Origin: Maribacter sp.
GTDB lineage: Bacteria > Bacteroidota > Bacteroidia > Flavobacteriales > Flavobacteriaceae
NCBI GenBank assembly: GCA_018679695.1
Contig: JAHHKH010000254.1
Location: 5,307-69,306 of the forward strand
Reading direction: 5' to 3'
DNA length: 64,000 bases
Positions 26,849-36,206 of this stretch are shown in pieces; position 1 is the stretch's first letter, and each line of letters begins with the position of its first letter. The position numbers and the translations under genes are program-made. The notes beneath the pieces are model-generated. The model did no database searches. It saw nothing but the letters and a program-made list of their open reading frames with translations, and had not been told where the DNA came from.

Positions 26849-29539
26849 ATGGACAAATCTAAAACTAAATATCTAAAGTTAAGTGGTCTTGAGCCCTTGG
26901 TCGTTACACCTGAAAGTAATTTCATAAATGTTGGTGAACGTGCCAATGTAGCAGGTTCTAGAATGTTTCTTCGACTTATTAAAGAAGGGAAATATGAAGA
27001 GGCCTTGGATATAGCAAGGCACCAGGTTGAAGGAGGAGCACAAATAATAGACATTAACATGGATGACGGACTTATCGACGGCAAGGTAGCCATGGTCAAG
27101 TTCTTGAATCTAGTGATGGCAGAACCCGATATTGCTCGCGTACCTATTATGATCGATAGTTCTAAATGGGAGATTATCGAGGCAGGTCTGCAAGTTGTGC
27201 AGGGAAAATGTGTTGTAAACTCTATAAGCCTTAAAGAAGGTAAGGATCAGTTTGTCCATCAGGCGAAACTCATCAAGCGTTACGGGGCGGCAGTAGTCGT
27301 AATGGCCTTTGATGAAGTGGGTCAGGCCGACAATTATGACCGTAGGTTGGAAATTGCAAAGCGTTCGTACGATATTTTGGTCAACGAAGTTAACTTTCCT
27401 CCCGAGGACATCATTTTTGATTTAAATGTTTTTCCTGTTGCTACAGGTATGGACGAGCATAAACAAAATGCAGTCGACTTTATCGAGGCAACCAAATGGG
27501 TAAAGGAAAATCTGCCTTATTGCAGTGTAAGTGGAGGTGTAAGTAATGTTTCATTTAGTTTTAGGGGTAATAACCCAGTAAGGGAAGCCATGCATTCCGT
27601 ATTCCTTTACCATGCCATTCAAGCTGGAATGAATATGGGGATTGTAAATCCTACCATGCTCGAAGTGTATGATGATATTCCAAAAGACCTATTAGATCGG
27701 GTCGAGGATGTAATCCTTAACCGAAGGGATGATGCTACCGAAAGATTACTGGATTTTGCCCAGTCAGTTGTTGGCAAGGCGAAGGAGAGAAAAGTTGATT
27801 TGTCATGGCGTGAGGAACCTGTGCAAAATCGCATAACAAGGGCCTTGGTAAAAGGAATTGACCAATATATTGTTGAAGATGTTGAAGAGGCCAGGAAAAA
27901 TGTTCAAAAACCCATAGAGGTAATTGAGGGCCATTTGATGACCGGTATGAATGTAGTGGGCGACCTTTTCGGTAGTGGAAAAATGTTCTTGCCCCAAGTG
28001 GTAAAATCAGCGCGGGTAATGAAAAAGGCGGTTGCCTATTTGCTCCCATATATCGAAGAAGAGAAGCTGTTGAATCCACAAGAAGGGGATTCCCAAGGGG
28101 CTGGTAAAATTCTTTTAGCTACGGTGAAGGGCGATGTACATGATATAGGTAAGAATATTGTTAGTGTAGTCCTTGCCTGTAATAATTATGACATCGTTGA
28201 TTTAGGGGTAATGGTTCCGCCTGAGAAAATCCTTGAAGCCGCCAAAAAGGAAAATGTGGATATTATTGGTTTAAGCGGATTGATTACGCCTTCATTGGAT
28301 GAAATGGTATTTTTGGCAAAGGAAATGGAACGACAAAACTTCAATGTTCCTTTGCTAATTGGAGGTGCTACTACCAGTAAAGCCCATACAGCCGTAAAGA
28401 TTGATCCACAATATAAAAACGCAGTTGTTCATGTTAATGACGCTTCCAGGGCCGTAACCGTTGTGGGCGATTTATTACAAAATGAAACTGCTGATGGTTA
28501 CAAACGCTCCATAAAGCAGGACTACGGGATATTCCGTGAAAAGTTTAAAAACCGCGCACAGCACAAGGAATATAAATCACTTGAAGCCGCTAGAGCGAAT
28601 AAGTTTAAAATCGATTGGGAAACTTCCCAAATTAGTAAGCCTAACAAATTTGGAGTTCAGGTTATTGATGATCTTGATCTGGGTAAATTAGTTCCTTATA
28701 TTGACTGGAGTCCCTTTTTTAGAAGTTGGGAACTGCACGGAAAATTCCCAGATATCCTGAACGATAAGGTTGTTGGCGAACAAGCCAATGAGTTATATGC
28801 CGATGCCCAGCGTATGTTGAAGGAAGTCTTGGAAAAGAAGTTGTTGAAAGCAAAAGCAGTGTTTGGTATCTTTAAGGCCAATACAATAAATGATGATGAT
28901 ATTGAGATTGATTCCGAAGGCAAAAAATATGTTTTTCGTACTTTAAGACAACAGTTGAAAAAACGAGAAGGAGTACCTGATTTTGCACTGTCGGATTTTA
29001 TTGCTCCCAAAGAATCGAATATCCAAGATTATATGGGATGCTTTTGCGTAAGTACGGGATTTGGTACTGCCGAATTGGCTGCGGAATATGAGAAGAACCA
29101 CGATGATTATAGTGCAATCCTAATAAAAGCATTGGCAGACCGGCTGGCTGAGGCATTTGCGGAGTATTTGCATCGAGAAGTGCGCACAAGCCATTGGGGT
29201 TATGCGGCTAATGAGCGTTTGAGTAATGAAGATCTGATTAAGGAAGCCTATAAAGGTATAAGACCGGCACCAGGATATCCTGCATGCCCAGACCATTTGG
29301 AAAAATTGACCATTTGGGAGGTTTTGGGTGTCAAGGAAAAAATAGGTGTTGTGCTTACCGAGAGTTTGGCCATGTGGCCTGCCGCGAGTGTAAGCGGTTA
29401 CTATTTTGCGAATCCCGAAGCTCGTTATTTTGGCTTGGGAAAAATAAAGGAAGATCAGGTTAAAGATTTTGCAAATCGAAAAGATATAGAAATGGAAAAG
29501 GCGGCCAAATGGTTGGCCCCAAATATTGTGGATGATTAG
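26849..29539 (+). CDS. metH: Methionine synthase, folate/cobalamin/activation part
   Basis: Second half of the split enzyme, 896 residues. Domains in order: pterin-binding barrel ([33 protein letters not shown]), cobalamin cap and binding domain with the His ligand motif [11 protein letters not shown], and the SAM-dependent reactivation domain with [12 protein letters not shown] near the C-terminus. With the upstream 333-residue part it rebuilds a complete MetH of about 1229 residues. Methyl groups come from the metF product, encoded next. The gene starts at the base after the ABM gene stop. Confidence 0.96.
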   Translation: MDKSKTKYLKLSGLEPLVVTPESNFINVGERANVAGSRMFLRLIKEGKYEEALDIARHQVEGGAQIIDINMDDGLIDGKVAMVKFLNLVMAEPDIARVPIMIDSSKWEIIEAGLQVVQGKCVVNSISLKEGKDQFVHQAKLIKRYGAAVVVMAFDEVGQADNYDRRLEIAKRSYDILVNEVNFPPEDIIFDLNVFPVATGMDEHKQNAVDFIEATKWVKENLPYCSVSGGVSNVSFSFRGNNPVREAMHSVFLYHAIQAGMNMGIVNPTMLEVYDDIPKDLLDRVEDVILNRRDDATERLLDFAQSVVGKAKERKVDLSWREEPVQNRITRALVKGIDQYIVEDVEEARKNVQKPIEVIEGHLMTGMNVVGDLFGSGKMFLPQVVKSARVMKKAVAYLLPYIEEEKLLNPQEGDSQGAGKILLATVKGDVHDIGKNIVSVVLACNNYDIVDLGVMVPPEKILEAAKKENVDIIGLSGLITPSLDEMVFLAKEMERQNFNVPLLIGGATTSKAHTAVKIDPQYKNAVVHVNDASRAVTVVGDLLQNETADGYKRSIKQDYGIFREKFKNRAQHKEYKSLEAARANKFKIDWETSQISKPNKFGVQVIDDLDLGKLVPYIDWSPFFRSWELHGKFPDILNDKVVGEQANELYADAQRMLKEVLEKKLLKAKAVFGIFKANTINDDDIEIDSEGKKYVFRTLRQQLKKREGVPDFALSDFIAPKESNIQDYMGCFCVSTGFGTAELAAEYEKNHDDYSAILIKALADRLAEAFAEYLHREVRTSHWGYAANERLSNEDLIKEAYKGIRPAPGYPACPDHLEKLTIWEVLGVKEKIGVVLTESLAMWPAASVSGYYFANPEARYFGLGKIKEDQVKDFANRKDIEMEKAAKWLAPNIVDD

Positions 29540-29549
29540 ATTTGTGTTA

Positions 29550-29598
29550 GGAATTCCAGGATATCCCTGAATTAGTCAAGGGGATATCCTGGAATTCC
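29550..29598. repeat. 18-bp perfect inverted repeat between metH and metF
   Basis: GGAATTCCAGGATATCCC (29550-29567) is perfectly repeated in inverse at 29581-29598 around a 13-base loop. No T run follows. It may be an RNA stabilising or attenuating hairpin within the metH-metF transcript, or a protein site; I do not see another copy in the window. Confidence 0.8.
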
Positions 29599-29649
29599 CA
29601 ATTCAAAGGGTAACAGAAAATATTAAATACTGAAGAAATTCAAGCTTAA

Positions 29650-30603
29650 ATGAAGGTAACGGATCATATAAAAAATGCAAAGGGGGAGACTTTATTCTCC
29701 TTTGAGTTAATTCCACCGGTAAAGGGTAGAAGTATACAGGAGCTCTATAATAACATCGACCCCTTAATGGAGTTTAAACCACCTTTCATTGATGTAACGA
29801 CTTCTCGTGAGGAATATGTTTATATTGATCGTGATGGACTTTTGGATAAAAAGTTAACACGTATGAGACCAGGTACTGTAGGAATTTGTGCTTCGATACA
29901 ACATAAGTACCATGTTGATACCGTTCCCCATGTATTGTGTGGTGGATTCACAAAGGAAGAAACAGAATATCTCCTTGTTGATTGTCATTACTTGGGGATT
30001 GAGAATGTGATGGCCTTAAGAGGTGATGCTATGAGGGAGCAAACCTATTTTGAACCTACAAAAGGAGGACATTCCTATGCCATTGATTTAGTCAAACAGA
30101 TTAAAAATCTAAACAATGGTAAGTATCTTCACGAAGTGATAGAAACCGATGATTGCGCAAATTTCTGTATTGGCGTAGCTGGATATCCAGAAAAGCATCT
30201 GGAAGCCCCCTCCATGCAGTCAGATTTAAAACGATTAAAAGAAAAAGTTGATGCAGGAGCCGATTATGTCGTCACACAGATGTTCTTCGACAATACAAAA
30301 TTTTTTGAATTTGTGGAAAACGCACGAAAAATGGGAATAAATGTCCCTATTATTCCAGGTTTAAAACCAATCGCGGTCAAAAGACACTTAAAATTATTAC
30401 CACAGGTGTTTCGTATAGATCTACCCCAAGAATTGATTGATGCAATAGATGATTGTAAAGACAACAAAGCAGTTCGTCAAGTGGGGATTGAATGGGCCAT
30501 TCAGCAGTCCAAAGAACTAAAAGCCAAAGGCGTTCCTGTGCTACATTATTATTCAATGGGTAAATCGGATAATATTCATGCGATAGCAAAAGGCATCTTT
30601 TAG
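29650..30603 (+). CDS. metF: 5,10-methylenetetrahydrofolate reductase
   Basis: FAD enzyme that makes 5-methyl-THF for MetH. The 317 residues contain FSFELIPPVKGRSIQELY with the catalytic Glu region, FIDVTTSREEYVY, NVMALRGDAM and DAGADYVVTQMFFDN. It follows metH with only a hairpin between, so it is probably in the same SAM-I-regulated transcript. The variant TTSREEYVY in place of the usual VTYGAGG is seen by eye and may be a lineage feature. Confidence 0.93.
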   Translation: MKVTDHIKNAKGETLFSFELIPPVKGRSIQELYNNIDPLMEFKPPFIDVTTSREEYVYIDRDGLLDKKLTRMRPGTVGICASIQHKYHVDTVPHVLCGGFTKEETEYLLVDCHYLGIENVMALRGDAMREQTYFEPTKGGHSYAIDLVKQIKNLNNGKYLHEVIETDDCANFCIGVAGYPEKHLEAPSMQSDLKRLKEKVDAGADYVVTQMFFDNTKFFEFVENARKMGINVPIIPGLKPIAVKRHLKLLPQVFRIDLPQELIDAIDDCKDNKAVRQVGIEWAIQQSKELKAKGVPVLHYYSMGKSDNIHAIAKGIF

Positions 30604-30716
30604 AGCTGTCAAAGGATCTTAAAACTTTGATGTAAACCTTTCATAGGACATGTTGTTTACAAAATGTATTAACTTCGTGCGGTGCACAAAGCACTACAGA
30701 ATTACTTTTGCACCTC

Positions 30717-31820
30717 ATGAACCTAAGGTTACTTCCCATATTTATTTTAGTATTTGTTATTGGTTTCCCTCAAAACGAGGACAGGAAATTAAAAAAACAT
30801 ACCCTTGACCTTAATCAGTATTATGGTTCGATATTGCTTCATAATACTGATATTTCGCATCTTATTTCAGACCATCCGGCAGGTTTTATTTTAAGTTATA
30901 ATCGCAAAACGTACGGTGATGAAGTCTGGCAAGAAGAATACAACTATCCCGATATTGGGGGTTCTTTCATCTATCAGAATATGAACAATGCAACATTGGG
31001 GCATAATATTGGCCTGTATGCACATTATAATTTTTATTTTTTCAAGAGGCTAATGCAATTTCGAATCGGACAGGGAATTGCATTTAATACCGATCCTTAC
31101 GATAAGAATGAAAACTTTAGGAATAATGCTTATGGTTCACATTTTATGAGTTCAACTTACCTAATGTTGAATTATCATAAAGAGAATCTCTTCAAAAGCC
31201 TGGGTTTTAAAGCAGGCATATCCCTTATTCATTATTCAAATGCCAATTTTAAAGCACCGAACACATCAACTAATACTTTTGCTTTGAACGCCGGTTTGAT
31301 CTATGATCTAAATGTGGAGAAAACCTATGATTATATAAAAAATGGACCTCAAGACAAAATAATAGAACCTGTCAAATACAATCTGGCCTTTCGATTTGGT
31401 CTGAATGAGAGCGATGTAATTGATTCGGGCCAATACCCTTTTTATATAGTATCTGCCTATGCAGATAAGCGTTTGGCAAGAAAAAATGCCATTCAACTTG
31501 GCGTAGATGTTTATTTTTCAAACTTTTTAAAGGAACTGATTCGGTTTCAGTCTATTTCTTTTCCAGAAAATGGAGTTTCAGCTGATGATGATTATAAGCG
31601 TATTGGTGTATTTTTGGGTCATGAATTATTCATTAATAGAATGTCTATTATCACCCAATTAGGGTATTATGTGTATTATCCTTTTGATTTTGAGGGGCGT
31701 ATGTATAATAGAATAGGATTAAAACGTTATTTTGGAAATAGGGTATTTGGAGCCATTACATTAAAATCACACGGTGCCAAAGCTGAAGCCGTTGAATTTG
31801 GGATAGGTCTTAGATTATGA
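30717..31820 (+). CDS. Acyloxyacyl hydrolase / PagL-like outer-membrane lipid A deacylase family protein
   Basis: A 367-residue predicted outer-membrane barrel. I start at ATG 30717 (MNLRLLPIFILVFVIGFPQ, signal peptide); the TTG three codons earlier lies inside TACTTTTG, which looks like a -7 element. Barrel strands alternate through the chain (GHNIGLYAHYNFYFF, FRIGQGIAFNTDPYDKNENFRNNAYGSH) up to GFGIGLRL. The FRIGQGIAFNT and NAYGSH segments resemble the PagL-type proteins called acyloxyacyl hydrolase in Bacteroidota. It overlaps the next gene by 4 bases (ATGA). Enzyme activity is not proven by sequence. Confidence 0.65.
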   Translation: MNLRLLPIFILVFVIGFPQNEDRKLKKHTLDLNQYYGSILLHNTDISHLISDHPAGFILSYNRKTYGDEVWQEEYNYPDIGGSFIYQNMNNATLGHNIGLYAHYNFYFFKRLMQFRIGQGIAFNTDPYDKNENFRNNAYGSHFMSSTYLMLNYHKENLFKSLGFKAGISLIHYSNANFKAPNTSTNTFALNAGLIYDLNVEKTYDYIKNGPQDKIIEPVKYNLAFRFGLNESDVIDSGQYPFYIVSAYADKRLARKNAIQLGVDVYFSNFLKELIRFQSISFPENGVSADDDYKRIGVFLGHELFINRMSIITQLGYYVYYPFDFEGRMYNRIGLKRYFGNRVFGAITLKSHGAKAEAVEFGIGLRL

Positions 31821-32569
31821 AAAAAGTATTGCACTTAGGACTGCTTTTAATTTTTATTTCTTGCAACAACGAGAATGCATTTGATTGCTTTCAAAATGCT
31901 GGTGAAATTGTACGTACTGAAGTTGATGTAGCTGATTTTTCAAAAATTACTGTCTTCGAAAAAGTAGCTTTGGTCTTAAAACAGGGAGATACACAGAAAG
32001 TTGAAATCGAGACAGGGGAATACCTTCTGAAAGAAGTTTCTGCCAAAGTGGAAGGTGACCGATTGATAATGCGTAATGAAAATGGTTGCAACTTTTTAAG
32101 GGATTATGGCATCACAAAGGTGTTTGTTACATCACCCAATATTTTTGAGATTAGAAGTAGTACGGGATTACCTATTAGGAGTGATGGTATATTGGCGTAC
32201 CCTTCTTTGCAATTGTATTCTGAAAGTTTTAATGAACCTGAAGCGGAGACTACAGATGGCGAATTCGATTTGGAATTGGATGCAGAAAATGTAGTTATAA
32301 CAGTCAATGGTATTGCATATTTCAATTTAAGGGGAGATACCGAAAATTTAAATGTAACCATCGCTGCCGGGGATTCCCGCATTGAAGCAGCATTCCTTAC
32401 TGCGAATAACGTTGCATTAAACCATAGAGGCACAAATGATGTGCGAATTAATCCACAACAATCAGTTTCTGGTATTATTCGGGGAACGGGTGATGTGATC
32501 AGCTTCAACAAACCTACAACGGTTGATGTTGAGGAATTGTATACAGGCAAGCTTATTTTTATAGATTGA
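31817..32569 (+). CDS. Head-GIN (DUF2807) domain lipoprotein
   Basis: A 250-residue lipoprotein: signal MKKVLHLGLLLIFISC with the lipobox cysteine at residue 16. The rest is a repetitive beta-helix of the auto-transporter adhesin head GIN type (DFSKITVFEKVALVLKQGD, LDAENVVITVNGIAYFNLRG). The start codon overlaps the stop of the PagL-like gene, so they are translated together. The function of this family is unknown. A second head-GIN protein is encoded at 38253. Confidence 0.8.
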   Translation: MKKVLHLGLLLIFISCNNENAFDCFQNAGEIVRTEVDVADFSKITVFEKVALVLKQGDTQKVEIETGEYLLKEVSAKVEGDRLIMRNENGCNFLRDYGITKVFVTSPNIFEIRSSTGLPIRSDGILAYPSLQLYSESFNEPEAETTDGEFDLELDAENVVITVNGIAYFNLRGDTENLNVTIAAGDSRIEAAFLTANNVALNHRGTNDVRINPQQSVSGIIRGTGDVISFNKPTTVDVEELYTGKLIFID

Positions 32570-32800
32570 TATTAAAAGGTTTTCCCCAGTATAACAGCCT
32601 ACCTTGTAAAAGTCCAATAAACTTGTGGATAGGGTGAAAGTGGGTTAAGTTTCTTAATTTTTCTGCCAATTAAGGTAAAATGGGTAAACCGTTATTTTCT
32701 GTATAAATCTATAATCTAGATTGTGTGGTTCCTGTATAGAACAGATTCCATAATTTAGAGGTTAGTTGGTTTTACTTCCATATTAAATTTGTATCCATAA

Positions 32801-33892
32801 TTGAAATCGATTTTTACATACCTAAAAGACCTATTCACTTCTGAAAACAAACCACTTCCTAATCCAATCCCCAAGGAAATGGCAGAAGCCGATGAATTGC
32901 TCCACTCCTTAATTAAAGAAAAGAAGATTCCCGGTTTATCGATTACAGTTTTTAAAAAAGGAAATGTGCTTTTTCAGAAAGGTTATGGTCACGCCGATAT
33001 AGAAAAGGAAATCGAAGTAAATCCTCGGCAAACCATATTCAGAATTGCAAGTATTTCCAAGAACATTGCCGCAACAGCTCTTGCCCGCATGGTCATGGAC
33101 AGGGTCATTGAACTAGATACATCATTCTATCATTACGTTCCTTATTTCCCAAAGAAAAAATATGATTTCACCATCAGACAATTGGCCAATCACACTGCAG
33201 GAATAAGGGGGTATCGAGGCAAGGAATATGCGTTGAACAAGGCCTTTACCATAAAAGAGAGTTTACAGATCTTTCAAGATGACGAGCTACTTTTTAAGCC
33301 TGGGACAAATTACCATTACAATAGTTATGATTGGGTTTTGATTTCATTGGCCATGCAAGAGGCCAGTGGTATCCCCTTTGAACAATATGTAAAAGAAATA
33401 GTATTGGATAGTTTCGAGATGCAAAATACCTTTCCAGAAAATAGTTCAAACCCGTCTAGATTAACGGGAAACGAGTTAAATAGGTGGGCAACTTTCTATT
33501 CAAGGGGTAGGTTGGGATTTCGAAAAGCTGTTCCGGTCAATAATCAGTACAAGCTGGCAGGTGGTGGGTATCTCTCAACCTCTCATGATATTGCCAGATT
33601 TGGAAGGGCATTTTTGGACGAGGAAATATTGAATCATCCGGTCATATCGGAGTTTCTTACTGCTGAAACCATTAATGGCATTAGTACCTATTACGGGTTG
33701 GGCTGGCAAGTTAGTGAGGATACGATGGGAAGATCTTATTTTGGTCATGTGGGAAATGGTGTTGGGGGCTATTCCAATCTCTTTGTTTATCCCAAGGAAC
33801 AGCTGGTATTCTCAATTTTGACCAATTGTACAAATCCAGGTGTTCAAGATGAATTGAATAAATCAATTAACCTCATTCTTAATAATTCCTAA
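32801..33892 (+). CDS. Serine hydrolase, class C beta-lactamase / DD-peptidase family
   Basis: A 363-residue penicillin-binding-protein-like serine hydrolase with the SxxK motif SISKNIAA, the Tyr motif YNSYDW and the third motif HVGNGVGG (HxG). The start is TTG 32801 (an in-frame stop lies directly before it), unless the ATG 26 codons later is used. There is no signal peptide, so it may be cytoplasmic. TAAATTTG at 32784-32791 is a likely -7 element, which leaves only a few bases of leader. The 231 bases before it hold nothing else I can support. Substrate unknown. Confidence 0.82.
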   Translation: MKSIFTYLKDLFTSENKPLPNPIPKEMAEADELLHSLIKEKKIPGLSITVFKKGNVLFQKGYGHADIEKEIEVNPRQTIFRIASISKNIAATALARMVMDRVIELDTSFYHYVPYFPKKKYDFTIRQLANHTAGIRGYRGKEYALNKAFTIKESLQIFQDDELLFKPGTNYHYNSYDWVLISLAMQEASGIPFEQYVKEIVLDSFEMQNTFPENSSNPSRLTGNELNRWATFYSRGRLGFRKAVPVNNQYKLAGGGYLSTSHDIARFGRAFLDEEILNHPVISEFLTAETINGISTYYGLGWQVSEDTMGRSYFGHVGNGVGGYSNLFVYPKEQLVFSILTNCTNPGVQDELNKSINLILNNS

Positions 33893-33969
33893 TAAACCAA
33901 GCTTTTTTAGAAGAATACTGCAATGAATATTGCCATAAGTGAAAAAATCAAAAAAAGGAGTAGATAAAA

Positions 33970-33999
33970 TTTGATTTTTAAATTTAATAATTACCTTAG
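33970..33999 (+). promoter_or_regulatory. Promoter of the phe leader (TTTG-N18-TACCTTAG)
   Basis: TTTG (33970-33973), an 18-base spacer, then TACCTTAG (33992-33999), one base off TAnnTTTG. The transcript would start near 34005, about 14 bases before the leader peptide ATG. Confidence 0.6.
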
Positions 34000-34018
34000 C
34001 CTAACTTTTAACGATATA

Positions 34019-34090
34019 ATGGCGAAGCAATTTTTTTATAACGGTTTTTATTTTTTCTTTTTTTTTAAAAGGGAAACGGGACTGTTGTAG
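34019..34090 (+). CDS. pheL: Phenylalanine-rich leader peptide (attenuator)
   Basis: A 23-codon frame, ATG to TAG. Its product begins MAKQFFYNGFYFFFFF and ends KRETGLL, with 8 Phe and 2 Tyr in codons 5-16. Such runs are the hallmark of attenuation leader peptides; E. coli pheL is the model. The last codons (34076-34083, within ACG GGA CTG) form the RNA segment that competes with the terminator. A ribosome at the stop codon would cover it; a ribosome stalled at the first Phe codons would leave it free. It lies 94 bases before pheA. The symbol is used by analogy; there is no sequence homology claim to E. coli PheL. Confidence 0.8.
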   Translation: MAKQFFYNGFYFFFFFKRETGLL

Positions 34091-34144
34091 TGTATTGCAA
34101 TTAAAAATATAACATTGAGTCCCGTGAAAAACGGGACTTTTTTT
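34076..34144 (+). promoter_or_regulatory. Transcription attenuator of the aromatic amino acid operon
   Basis: ACGGGACT occurs twice, at 34076-34083 (end of the leader frame) and 34131-34138. Both copies are complementary to AGTCCCGT at 34118-34125. The second pairing makes the terminator, the first an antiterminator, so they exclude each other. Low charged tRNA-Phe should stall the ribosome early in the Phe run and favour read-through into pheA. Confidence 0.78.
34118..34144 (+). terminator. Attenuator terminator hairpin
   Basis: AGTCCCGT (34118-34125), loop GAAAA, ACGGGACT (34131-34138), then a run of seven T. An 8-bp GC-rich stem in front of pheA rather than behind a gene is what makes it an attenuator. 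Confidence 0.88.
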
Positions 34145-34184
34145 ATGCGATAAACGCCAGCGTACTGTAATCAGTAAAAATACG

Positions 34185-35012
34185 ATGAGTTTTAAGATAG
34201 CCATACAAGGAATTAAAGGTTCTAACCATCACCAAGTGGTTAGGGAATATTTTAATGATGAGGTTAGCTTGGTCGAGTGCATGTCTTTTCATGGATTGGT
34301 AGACGCTCTATTAGACGGTACTGCTGATAAAGGTGTAATGGCCATTGAAAATTCAATAGCGGGTTCGATTATTCCTAATTATGCCCTTGTCTATGATAGT
34401 AATTTACATATTATAGGTGAGCACTATTTGAACATACATCATAATTTAATGGCACTTAAAGGCCAATCAATTGATGAAATTTGCGAAGTTCGATCGCACC
34501 CTATGGCACTTTTGCAATGCAGGGAGTTTTTAAAGACCATACCGGGGATAAAAATGGTCGAGGATGTAGATACGGCAGAGACGGCTAGACAAATTCATGA
34601 GAAACAACTCAAGGGCATTGCGGCCATAGCCCCGCAAGTGGCAGCCAACTTGTATGATCTAGAGATTATTAAACCCGAAATACAGACCATAAAAAACAAT
34701 GCTACCCGTTTTATTATCGTTAAGACAAAGAATAAAGAATTACCTAAGAATGTGATTAACAAGGCATCATTGCGTTTTGTTACCGATCATAAAAGAGGAA
34801 GTTTAGCTACCGTATTGAACGTAATGAGCGATTGTAATTTGAATTTGACCAAGATACAATCCTTGCCGATTATACAGACCCCTTGGAAATATGCATTCTT
34901 CGTTGATGTGACCTTCGATGAATATGATAATTTTGACAAGGCCAAATCACTTTTAAAGATTATGTCAGAGGACTTTAGAGTATTGGGTGAATATAAAAAT
35001 GCCAGAACATGA
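34185..35012 (+). CDS. pheA: Prephenate dehydratase (monofunctional, with ACT domain)
   Basis: Converts prephenate to phenylpyruvate, the committed step to Phe. The 275 residues hold the dehydratase core (FKIAIQGIKGSNHHQV, VMAIENSIAGSI, CEVRSHPMALLQCREF, IKNNATRFIIV) and an ACT domain (KRGSLATVLNVMSDCNLNLTKIQSLP). The ACT Phe-binding motifs GALV and ESRP of E. coli appear here as GSLA and QSLP, so allosteric inhibition by Phe may differ. No chorismate mutase is fused; that sits in the DAHP synthase at the operon end. Controlled by the attenuator upstream. Confidence 0.95.
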   Translation: MSFKIAIQGIKGSNHHQVVREYFNDEVSLVECMSFHGLVDALLDGTADKGVMAIENSIAGSIIPNYALVYDSNLHIIGEHYLNIHHNLMALKGQSIDEICEVRSHPMALLQCREFLKTIPGIKMVEDVDTAETARQIHEKQLKGIAAIAPQVAANLYDLEIIKPEIQTIKNNATRFIIVKTKNKELPKNVINKASLRFVTDHKRGSLATVLNVMSDCNLNLTKIQSLPIIQTPWKYAFFVDVTFDEYDNFDKAKSLLKIMSEDFRVLGEYKNART

Positions 35013-36154
35013 TTCGTACTGCCGAGCGACTAAAAACAGTTGAAGAGTACTACTTCTCAAAGAAATTAAGGGAGGTTCGCGAACTTATAGCCAAGGGTAG
35101 GCCTATTATCAATATGGGCATTGGCAGTCCTGATTTAACACCATCGGAAGAGGTGTTACAATCAATCCAGGATTCAATTTCAGAAGCTGGCGCACATCAA
35201 TATCAGAGCTATCAGGGATTACCTCAGTTAAGAGAAGCAATTGCCGACTTTTACGAGGCCAAGTTCAATGTAGTTGTTAATCCAAATAACGAGATTTTAC
35301 CTTTAATGGGTTCCAAAGAAGGTATCATGCATATAAGTTTGGCGTTTTTAAATGATGGAGATGAGGTATTGATTCCAAATCCGGGATACCCAACGTATTC
35401 ATCGGTTACCAAATTGGTAGGGGGAGTGCCTAAACTCTACGATCTTTATGCAAAAAACGGTTGGTTTCCTGACCTGGATGTGCTGCAAAAACAAGATTTG
35501 ACAAAGGTTAAGTTAATGTGGATCAGTTATCCGCATATGCCGACAGGAGCAATAGCGAATACCGATCAATTACAAAAGTTGATCCATTTTGCCCATAAGA
35601 ACCACATATTATTGGTCAATGACAATCCGTATAGCTTTGTCCTGAGTAGCAGTCCAATTAGTATTTTAAGCATTCCAGGGGCAAAAGAAATTGCCTTGGA
35701 ACTGAATTCATTGAGCAAAACCTTTAATATGGCTGGCTGGCGTGTAGGTATGGTTTTGGGGAAAGAAGATCATATCAATGCTATTTTAAAGGTCAAGAGC
35801 AATATGGATTCTGGAATGTTCTACGGTATTCAAAAAGGGGCCATTGCTGCCCTGAAAAGTGGTGAAGATTGGTTTAAATCATTGGATAAAATCTATCAAC
35901 GACGGAGGGAATTGATGTACATTTTGACTGATAGGTTGAATTGTACCTATGACAAAAATGCGGTAGGTATGTTCGTTTGGGCAAAACTGCCAAATGGTGC
36001 CTTGGCTTCGGAAGAATTTATTGATAATATTCTTTATGAAAAGGATATTTTTATTGCCCCTGGTACAATTTTCGGCAGCAATGGTGAAGGTTATATTCGG
36101 TTTTCACTTTGTGTTAAGGAAGCAAAAATCAAGGAAGCACTGGGGCGGTTTTGA
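35009..36154 (+). CDS. PLP-dependent aminotransferase (aspartate/aromatic family)
   Basis: A 381-residue class I/II aminotransferase, probably the aromatic aminotransferase that finishes Phe and Tyr synthesis, given its place between pheA and tyrA. The PLP lysine is in SLSKTFNMAGWR and the ring aspartate in VNDNPYSF. The segment YPHMPTGA has Met where most relatives (NPNNPTG) carry the Asn that touches the PLP ring oxygen. This may be a family variant. It overlaps pheA by 4 bases (ATGA). A role in diaminopimelate synthesis cannot be ruled out. Confidence 0.85.
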   Translation: MIRTAERLKTVEEYYFSKKLREVRELIAKGRPIINMGIGSPDLTPSEEVLQSIQDSISEAGAHQYQSYQGLPQLREAIADFYEAKFNVVVNPNNEILPLMGSKEGIMHISLAFLNDGDEVLIPNPGYPTYSSVTKLVGGVPKLYDLYAKNGWFPDLDVLQKQDLTKVKLMWISYPHMPTGAIANTDQLQKLIHFAHKNHILLVNDNPYSFVLSSSPISILSIPGAKEIALELNSLSKTFNMAGWRVGMVLGKEDHINAILKVKSNMDSGMFYGIQKGAIAALKSGEDWFKSLDKIYQRRRELMYILTDRLNCTYDKNAVGMFVWAKLPNGALASEEFIDNILYEKDIFIAPGTIFGSNGEGYIRFSLCVKEAKIKEALGRF

Positions 36155-36206
36155 GGTTTTCGTATAGCGTTAAATAGCCTTTTGTTTAAAGAGTAGTATT
36201 AAGAGA

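Noticed and set aside
27735..28079. Minus-strand frames inside the second metH gene
   Set aside because: Antisense shadow frames with no recognisable domain.
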